Shown piece after piece: positions 58,122-64,000 of a stretch of 64,000 nt of DNA. This DNA is from an uncultured Mollicutes bacterium (GTDB lineage: Bacteria; Bacillota_I; Bacilli_A; RFN20; CAG-288): the NCBI GenBank assembly GCA_900539865.1, contig UQDS01000003.1, positions 147,656 to 211,655 of the forward strand, in the 5' to 3' direction. The notes below the pieces were generated by a model. That model searched no databases. It saw nothing but the letters and a program-made list of their open reading frames with translations, and was not told the origin of the DNA. Both the position numbers and the translations under genes were made by a program. Position 1 is the first letter of the stretch; every line of letters begins with the position of its first letter.

Positions 58122-58152
58122 CTAAAAAAACTGGGACATTGTTGTCCCAGTT
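58122..58152 (-). terminator. Terminator of lipoprotein 3
   Basis: AACTGGGACA/TGTCCCAGTT, loop TTGT, T7 on the minus strand. Confidence 0.9.
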
Positions 58153-58160
58153 ATATTTTT

Positions 58161-58703
58161 TTACTTTGAATAGGAATAAGAGATAGACTCAACCATTTCC
58201 AAAGATCCGGTGACTTTTACACCTCCGACAACTTCTTTGTTGATGGTGTATTTGACAGAGGAAGAAGAGGAAGTGATTAAACCGATATTGCTGATTTTGA
58301 CTTCAGCAGAAGCGGAGCCTTTGACATCTTTATCATCGGTTCCGATGATATCTTTAACAGAGAGTGCGTAGTTGACAGTGATGTTACCAAAGAGAGTGGT
58401 GATTTTTACAGAGTCAGGAAGAAGACCGATGAAGGCGGCATCGAACATCGGTGCATCCTTAATGTCTTGATCTGCTTTGGTGTCACTCTTTTTTCCAGGA
58501 GTGAAGAAAGTGGCAAAGAAACCATCTGCTTTCTTAACATTTGTGGTGGTCGTAGCGCTGAATTTGGTGTATTTTTCAGCGACCTTTTCTCTAGAGAAGT
58601 TTTCTTCTGCGTATTTCTTCGCATCTTCTTTGGCGATGGTCTTTCCACAGCCGGTCAAAACGACTAAAGAGAGAAGGGATAAAATAAGATTAGACTTTTT
58701 CAT
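58161..58703 (-). CDS. Paralogous lipoprotein 3 of 3
   Basis: A 180-residue lipoprotein; signal MKKSNLILSLLSLVVLTGC, mature start GKTIAKEDAKKYAEENFS. It is the nearest relative of lipoprotein 2 in the mature N-terminus. It shows the same KKADGFFATF and ISNIGLITSS blocks and the C-terminal ISYSYS end. SD AAAGGAG. It likely arose by tandem duplication, followed by divergence of the surface region. Confidence 0.85.
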   Translation of the reverse strand: MKKSNLILSLLSLVVLTGCGKTIAKEDAKKYAEENFSREKVAEKYTKFSATTTTNVKKADGFFATFFTPGKKSDTKADQDIKDAPMFDAAFIGLLPDSVKITTLFGNITVNYALSVKDIIGTDDKDVKGSASAEVKISNIGLITSSSSSVKYTINKEVVGGVKVTGSLEMVESISYSYSK

Positions 58704-59009
58704 ATTTAATGCTCCTTTGATGAATGAAAAAGGACAAACGCTTTTTTCATTATCTGTGCATATTATATCGAATTTAAAAATGGCTGACTAGTGTTTTGTA
58801 ACAAAAAAAGATGTATTGTGAAATATCATATTTTTTATTTTGGCGTTTTTTGATTTGAAAATGAGGTCAAAAAAGAATTATATATATATATTTATAAATA
58901 TATATTTGGTTTTATATCAAATAAATGGTATATTTTAGAAAGGCGATTTGTCCTTTCTTTTTTGTCGCCAAAAAATTGTCTGTGTGCACATTCTAAAAAG
59001 GAGACGTAT
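58704..59009 (+). other. AT-rich gap before secA, with promoter
   Basis: No gene. The first part is the lipoprotein-3 promoter region; a TATATATA tract follows at about 58880-58905. TTGGTT (58906-58911), 17 bases, and TATATT (58929-58934) form a reasonable secA promoter. Confidence 0.5.
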
Positions 59010-61544
59010 ATGAGTTTTCTCGATAAATTATTCCGCATTGATGCAAGAGCTTTTAAAAAGATTCAAAACAAAGCTTCTAAAGTTTTGGTGTTGGAAGATA
59101 AATTCAAAGCCTTTTCTGATGATGAATTAAAGGCGATGACCCCGTATTTAAAGAAGAAATTAGCAGATGGTTATTCCATCGACGATATTCTTCCGGAAGC
59201 TTTTGCGACTGCAAGAGAAGCGGGACGCCGTGTTTTGGGGCAATTCCCTTACCCGGTTCAGGTTTTTGGTTCCACCGTTTTAAACGAAGGTGACGTCGCT
59301 GAGATGAGAACAGGTGAAGGTAAAACCCTTACTGCTACAATGGCTGTTTATTTAAATGCGTTAGAGGGAAAAGGAACCCACGTTGTCACTGTCAACGAAT
59401 ACTTGGCTAGCCGTGACGCGGACTGGATGGGTAACATCTATCGTTTCTTAGGTTTAACTGTTGGTGTCAACCTTAGAGAAAAAGATACCAAACAAAAACA
59501 AGAAGCCTATAATTGCGATATCACTTATACGACAAACTCTGAAGTCGGTTTTGACTACCTTAGAGATAATATGGCCAAGTCGGTTCAAAATCGTGTTATC
59601 CGTGGACTTCACTATTGCGTCATTGATGAAGCGGACTCTATTTTAATTGACGAGTCTCGTACTCCTCTTATTATTTCTGGTGGTTCTGGTATTACAGCAT
59701 CTTCGTATGTTACTGCAGACCGCGTAGTCAAGATGATGAGAAAAGATAGAGATTACACCATCGACATCGAAAAGAAGGTCGCTTCTTTGACAGACAAGGG
59801 TGTTGATCTTGTTCAAAAGATGTTCTCTTTAGATAACCTTTTTGATGCGCAGTGGTCTGACCTTACCCATCGTGTCCAACAGGCATTGAAGGCAAACTAC
59901 ATCATGAGAAGAGACGTCGAATACATGGTAGATGATGATGAAATTCTTTTGATTGATGGCTTTACCGGTCGTGTCATGAAGGGAAGAGAATATTCCGATG
60001 GTCTTCAGCAAGCCTTACAGGCCAAAGAACACGTTTCCATCAAACCGGAAACAGTCACTTTGGCTACCATCACATATCAGAACTTCTTCCGTCTTTATGA
60101 CAAGTGCGCTGGTATGACTGGTACGGCAAAGACAGAGGAAGAAGAATTCCGTAAAGTCTATAACATGCGTGTTGTCACCATTCCGACAAACCGTCCTATT
60201 CAGCGTTTTGATGATGATGATACTATTTATGGAAACGAAGAAGCAAAATATAACGCTCTTGTTGCCGATGTCAAAGATAGACATGAACATGGTCAACCTG
60301 TTTTGATTGGTACACCTTCTGTTGAAAAGTCAGAAATTGTTGATAAGAAACTTACAGAATTAGGAATTCCGCACGAAGTTCTTAACGCAAAGAACCACGC
60401 GAGAGAAGCGACAATTATTTCTATGGCTGGTCAAAAGGGTGCGGTTACAATCGCTACCAACATGGCAGGTCGTGGTACTGACATTAAACTTGGCGAAGGT
60501 GTAAGAGAACTTGCCAAAGATGAAGCGGAAAACAACGAGCACCATTATAACGGTCTTGCTGTTTTGGCTACTGAAAGAAATGAATCTAGACGTATCGACA
60601 ATCAGTTGAAAGGTCGTTCTGGACGTCAAGGTGATCCGGGCTATTCTAAATTCTATGTCTCTTTGCAAGATGAACTTTTTATTCGTTTTGCTCCGCAGTC
60701 AACAAAGAATCTTTATGATAAATTAGGCGATGATGCTTTCCAATCTCATATGATGATGAAGGCAATCACATCTGCACAAAAGAGAATTGAAGGACAAAAC
60801 TTTGATACTCGTAAACAGCTTCTTAACTACGATGATGTTCTTTCTAGACAAAGAAAGATCATGTACGAAAGAAGAGACCATATCTTATTCTCAAAGACCG
60901 TTTCTGAAACGATTCCGGATTATTTTGAACTTTGTTCGAAGGTGATTTGTGACAACGCAGTCTTTGTCAAAGATCAAGAGAAAGTTGTCTCTGCAGAAAA
61001 GTTAAAAGAGAATGTGATGAAACTTCTCTCTATCGATCCGGTAGAGTTAGAGTCTTTGAGCTTAGAAAAATTTAACGAAGCTCCTTATGACGATGCAAAA
61101 GAAGTTTTAGCAGCGAAGCTTCAGAAGATTTATCGTGATCACGGAAAAGAATGGACTCCGGAAATGAGAGACTTTGCTGAAAAGACTGTGACATTGGACT
61201 GCATTGATAGAAGATGGACAAAACACATCGACCAAATGTCAAAATTAAGAGATGCCATTTGGCTCCGTTCTTATGCACAGACCGATCCTTTACAGGCTTA
61301 CACCAACGAAGGTTTTGAAATGTTCGAACGCATGAACGCTAACATTGCAAACGATGTTTGTCGTCAGCTCTTACATGTCGCCTTTAAGAAACAGCCTCAA
61401 CAGCCGAGAGTCAATATTGATACAAAGATTCACGACGAGGCGGAAAAGAAAGAATCGGTCAAGTTCAATCCGGAAACAGATGTCAACATCACTCCGGATG
61501 ATGATGGCATTGACAGAAGCAATCCGACTGCCAAAATCAATTAA
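59010..61544 (+). CDS. secA: Protein translocase ATPase SecA
   Basis: An 844-residue motor of the Sec pathway. It has MRTGEGKTLTATMA (Walker A), VTVNEYLASRDA, CVIDEADSILIDE (Walker B), TNMAGRGTDIKLGEGV and SGRQGDPGYSKFYVSL. The C-terminus ends in an acidic linker (NPETDVNITPDDDG) without the Cys-His zinc motif, consistent with a lineage that lacks SecB. I use the ATG at 59010 (AAGGAG seven bases upstream). secA is followed by prfB, as in Bacilli. Confidence 0.97.
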   Translation: MSFLDKLFRIDARAFKKIQNKASKVLVLEDKFKAFSDDELKAMTPYLKKKLADGYSIDDILPEAFATAREAGRRVLGQFPYPVQVFGSTVLNEGDVAEMRTGEGKTLTATMAVYLNALEGKGTHVVTVNEYLASRDADWMGNIYRFLGLTVGVNLREKDTKQKQEAYNCDITYTTNSEVGFDYLRDNMAKSVQNRVIRGLHYCVIDEADSILIDESRTPLIISGGSGITASSYVTADRVVKMMRKDRDYTIDIEKKVASLTDKGVDLVQKMFSLDNLFDAQWSDLTHRVQQALKANYIMRRDVEYMVDDDEILLIDGFTGRVMKGREYSDGLQQALQAKEHVSIKPETVTLATITYQNFFRLYDKCAGMTGTAKTEEEEFRKVYNMRVVTIPTNRPIQRFDDDDTIYGNEEAKYNALVADVKDRHEHGQPVLIGTPSVEKSEIVDKKLTELGIPHEVLNAKNHAREATIISMAGQKGAVTIATNMAGRGTDIKLGEGVRELAKDEAENNEHHYNGLAVLATERNESRRIDNQLKGRSGRQGDPGYSKFYVSLQDELFIRFAPQSTKNLYDKLGDDAFQSHMMMKAITSAQKRIEGQNFDTRKQLLNYDDVLSRQRKIMYERRDHILFSKTVSETIPDYFELCSKVICDNAVFVKDQEKVVSAEKLKENVMKLLSIDPVELESLSLEKFNEAPYDDAKEVLAAKLQKIYRDHGKEWTPEMRDFAEKTVTLDCIDRRWTKHIDQMSKLRDAIWLRSYAQTDPLQAYTNEGFEMFERMNANIANDVCRQLLHVAFKKQPQQPRVNIDTKIHDEAEKKESVKFNPETDVNITPDDDGIDRSNPTAKIN

Positions 61545-61583
61545 TTAAAATTCAGAACAACTGAAAGAAAGGAGGGCCTTACA

Positions 61584-62709
61584 ATGAAAGAGCTTTTCGA
61601 ATTAAATAACCTCTACGAATCTATTTCCAAACAGCTTTTTGACTTGCAAGGCTGTCTTTGACCTTCCTACACTTGAACAAGAAGAACAAGAACTCTCTTC
61701 TTTGACTAGTGACCCGAGCTTTTGGAAAGATCAAGGGAGAGCCAAAGAAGTCAATAGACGACTTGCTGAAATCAATTATAAAATCAACACAATTGCAGAT
61801 TTTAGAAAGAGGTTAGATTCCATTAAAGAATCGCTCGACTTTCTTAAAATTGAACATGATGCTGATATCTTTGCGGATGCGGATCAATGTCTTATCAACC
61901 TTGATAAAGAGTTTGATTCTTTCCAAAAAGAAATCTTTTACACTGGAAAATACGATCAGTGCAATGCTATTTTGGAATTTCATCCAGGCGCCGGTGGAAC
62001 CGAAGCGCACGATTGGGCCAGCATGCTTTTGCGCATGTATCAGCGTTACGCAGAAAGCAACGGCTATAAATGCAAATTAATCGATATTCTCGAAGGAGAA
62101 GAAGCGGGAATTTCATCAGCAACCCTTGAAATATCAGGGAAGATGGCTTACGGAAATTTACGTGGAGAAAGCGGAATTCATCGTTTGGTACGTATTTCCC
62201 CATTTGATTCTGGTGGTAGTAGACACACCTCTTTTGCATCCGTCTCCGTTATGCCGGAAATCAAAGATGACATCTCCGTTGTCATCAACCCGGCCGATTT
62301 AAGAATTGATACCTATCACTCTTCTGGAGCAGGTGGACAAAACGTCAATAAGACAGAATCTGCAGTGCGTATAACTCACCTTCCTACAGGCATTGTTGTC
62401 TCTTGTCAAATTGAAAGAGATCAACTTGCAAATAAAGAGTTCTGTATGGAGATGTTGCGTTCCAAGTTGTTCCAATTAGAGGAGAAGAAGAGACAGGAAG
62501 AAATGGATAAGATTTCAGGTGTCAAACTTGATATCTCGTTCTCTTCACAAATTCGATCCTATGTCTTCTGTCCCTATACATTGGTCAAAGATCACCGCAG
62601 TGAATACTCTGAAGTGAGTGTTCAATCTGTTATGGATGGCAATATCAACGGTTTCATCGACGCTTTCCTCAAGTGGGATTTCCAAAGAACCCACAATGTG
62701 AAGAAGTGA
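61584..62709 (+). CDS. prfB: Peptide chain release factor 2, with programmed +1 frameshift
   Basis: The first ORF (ATG at 61584, SD GGAGG) encodes 25 residues and stops at TGA (61659-61661) in the slippery context CTT-TGA-C. A +1 shift continues in DLPTLEQEEQELSSL and gives the complete RF2 (about 375 residues). GGQ loop SSGAGGQNVNKTESAVR, RF2-type context RLVRISPFDSGGSRHTS. AAGG lies just upstream of the slip site as internal SD. RF2 reads UGA and UAA. The join is 61584-61658 with 61660-62709. It shows that UGA is a stop here. Confidence 0.96.
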
Positions 62710-62727
62710 TTTCGTTGAGGATTGCAT

Positions 62728-63810
62728 ATGAATAAAGTTAAAACTTGGTTTAAACAACAGTTGAGAATCATCAAAGATGAGTTCACTTATGAACCTCCAC
62801 TTCGCATTGTTAAAAATTACATCCGCATCATCATCGGTGGCTGTCTTGTTGCCTTTGGTGATGCTTTCTTCCTCATTCGCTGCAATGTCATCGCTGGTGG
62901 AGTAGGATCTATCGCCTTATTACTTCATAAAATTCCTGGCTTCGATATTCTCGATGTCGATACTTATGTCTTAATCGTCACCTGGTCTTTCTTTGCTCTA
63001 GGATTTATCCTTCTTGGTATGAAGTATGCGATTCATACGCTTGCCTATACTATCACCTATCCATTGATGGTTATGCTCTTTACTTATATGATTGAAAATG
63101 TCGTAGTCAACGGCGTTCCAATCTTCGATATCAGACAAAATTATCCTGATCTCGCTCAAGGAATGGTCGATATTCCCTATCTTGTTTCTGCAGTTATCGG
63201 CGGTTTTGTAGTAGGTACTGGTATTGGTTGTACACTCTCTGGTGGTGGAAGTTCTGGTGGTACTGACGTCATCAACTTATTAGCAAACAAGTATCTCCAT
63301 GTGAAAGTAGGAACATCTTCTTTCTGTGTTGATACAACGTTGATCACCTTAGGTTTCTTTGCAAATGGTACTTACATTCTTCCAACACTTGTCGGTTTGA
63401 TCTCTGCCCTACTTTGTTCCATCATGATTGACAAGATATTTATGGGCAACAATCAATATTATCTTGCGATGGTTATCACCGAAAAATGGGAAGAACTCAA
63501 TGACTTTATCAACCATGAATTAGGACGCGGTACCACGCTGTTAAAAGCACAAGGCGGCTATACAAAGAAAGATAGTATTGTCTTACAAATCTGCTTTGAT
63601 CGCCAAGATTACAACATCATCAAAGAGACAATTGATATGATTGATCCAAACGCTTTCTTTATGGTGATGCAGACACGAGAAATTCTCGGATACGGCTTTA
63701 GTAGACTGACACCAAAAACGCACAAAAAAGGTGTTTCTTTAGATGCACAAGAAGCGCAGAAGTTGTATGTCAAAGCACGATCAAAAAATAAGAAGACGTT
63801 TAAAGATTAA
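62728..63810 (+). CDS. YitT-family membrane protein (DUF2179)
   Basis: A 360-residue protein. About six helices (residues 30-235) with GGVGSIALLLHKIPGF and TLSGGGSSGGTDVINLLANKY, the YitT signature, then a cytosolic DUF2179 domain (about 280-340) with FFMVMQTREILGYGF. Members are distributed through Bacillota and have no firm function. I chose the ATG at 62728 with GAGG seven bases before. It follows prfB by 18 bases and is probably cotranscribed. Confidence 0.9.
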   Translation: MNKVKTWFKQQLRIIKDEFTYEPPLRIVKNYIRIIIGGCLVAFGDAFFLIRCNVIAGGVGSIALLLHKIPGFDILDVDTYVLIVTWSFFALGFILLGMKYAIHTLAYTITYPLMVMLFTYMIENVVVNGVPIFDIRQNYPDLAQGMVDIPYLVSAVIGGFVVGTGIGCTLSGGGSSGGTDVINLLANKYLHVKVGTSSFCVDTTLITLGFFANGTYILPTLVGLISALLCSIMIDKIFMGNNQYYLAMVITEKWEELNDFINHELGRGTTLLKAQGGYTKKDSIVLQICFDRQDYNIIKETIDMIDPNAFFMVMQTREILGYGFSRLTPKTHKKGVSLDAQEAQKLYVKARSKNKKTFKD

Positions 63811-63815
63811 ACGAG

Positions 63816-63850
63816 AAAAGTCATCCTCAAAAAGGATGACTTTTTTATTT
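63816..63850 (+). terminator. Rho-independent terminator of secA-prfB-yitT
   Basis: AAAGTCATCC/GGATGACTTT with loop TCAAAAA, then a T run. Confidence 0.92.
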
Positions 63851-63864
63851 CTATAACTTGAGCA

Positions 63865-63895
63865 AGAAAAAAGCAGCCCTGTTACAGAGCTGCTT
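63865..63895 (-). terminator. Terminator of the partial minus-strand gene
   Basis: AAGCAGC/GCTGCTT with an inner CTG/CAG pair and T6 on the minus strand. Confidence 0.88.
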
Positions 63896-63914
63896 ATAGA
63901 AGATGAGTTAGAAC

Positions 63915-64000
63915 TTATTTGGTTGCTTTAGGAAGAGCGTAGACGTTGATGTTGTTTTGACCAGTAGAAGTGGATTTGTAGAAAGCAAAACGTTCTTGAC
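63915..64000 (-). CDS. C-terminal fragment of an unknown protein (cut by window edge)
   Basis: On the minus strand an open frame runs from the window edge to a TAA at 63915-63917, followed by a terminator. The last residues read QERFAFYKSTSTG, then NNINVYALPKATK. Too short to identify; the terminator and clean frame support a real gene. Confidence 0.6.
   Translation of the reverse strand, partial: QERFAFYKSTSTGQNNINVYALPKATK

Noticed and set aside
56791..58703. The three lipoproteins as fragments of one broken gene
   Set aside because: Each has a full signal peptide, SD, stop and terminator, and similar length.
61584..61661. prfB as a frameshifted pseudogene
   Set aside because: The break is the canonical CTT-TGA-C programmed site with an internal SD-like AAGG; both frames are otherwise intact.

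Overview
The window is chromosomal DNA of a low-GC, Gram-positive-type bacterium (Bacillota, class Bacilli in the broad sense). The gene content resembles the small-genome lineages near Erysipelotrichales, RF39 and Acholeplasma. That placement is inferred from gene order, protein style and AT-rich spacers, not from a marker search. The genetic code is standard: prfB carries the classical CTT-TGA-C frameshift and both release-factor genes are present. No phage, IS element or CRISPR-Cas locus was found; almost everything is vertically inherited core genome.

Layout. 1-9.1 kb (minus): 5' end of glyA, glpK, groES-groEL behind a CIRCE operator, a galM-psuG-SDR operon, a hypothetical protein, and ung with a small membrane protein. 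9.6-24.6 kb (plus): tdk with a CtpE-like P-type ATPase, tRNA-Lys, yaaA-recF-gyrB-gyrA-serS, a MATE exporter and rpmG-secE-nusG, with one SmtB-type repressor on the minus strand. 24.7-26.6 kb (minus): membrane protein, HTH protein and pyridoxal kinase. 26.7-30.1 kb (plus): a deaminase and the rpmH-rnpA-yidC-jag cluster. 30.1-33.0 kb (minus): alpha-galactosidase and a phosphopantetheinyl transferase. 33.2-36.7 kb (plus): mnmE-tatD-rnmV-ksgA. 36.7-43.0 kb (minus): dnaX-ybaB-recR-tmk-holB-ricT-rsmI. 43-49.7 kb: a membrane protein (plus), then prmC, prfA, tadA, SRP RNA, uracil permease and trpS (minus). 49.9-50.6 kb (plus): an HPr-like protein without the PTS histidine, then an unidentified structured RNA with its own terminator. 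50.6-53.7 kb: small hypothetical genes and an rsuA/rluB-family operon. 54-56.8 kb: a YjjI/YjjW glycyl-radical pair plus a DUF1893 gene. 56.8-58.7 kb: three tandem paralogous lipoproteins. 59-63.8 kb: secA, prfB, yitT. The window ends in the 3' end of a minus-strand gene.

Much of this is the usual neighbourhood of a Bacilli replication origin (yaaA-recF-gyrBA, rpmH-rnpA-yidC-jag-mnmE, dnaX-recR), but dnaA and dnaN are missing from both expected junctions and the blocks are shuffled.

Items most worth a second look: the structured RNA at 50.19-50.55 kb with four (G)GGATGA motifs; the Crh-like HPr beside it, together with a GlpK that lacks the phosphorylatable histidine; a set of Shine-Dalgarno-less genes with a TATAAT box 2-8 bases before the start codon (candidate leaderless mRNAs); the YjjI-YjjW-DUF1893 cassette; the lipoprotein triplet; an attenuator-like leader on the uracil permease; and a single CRISPR-repeat-like unit upstream of tdk.
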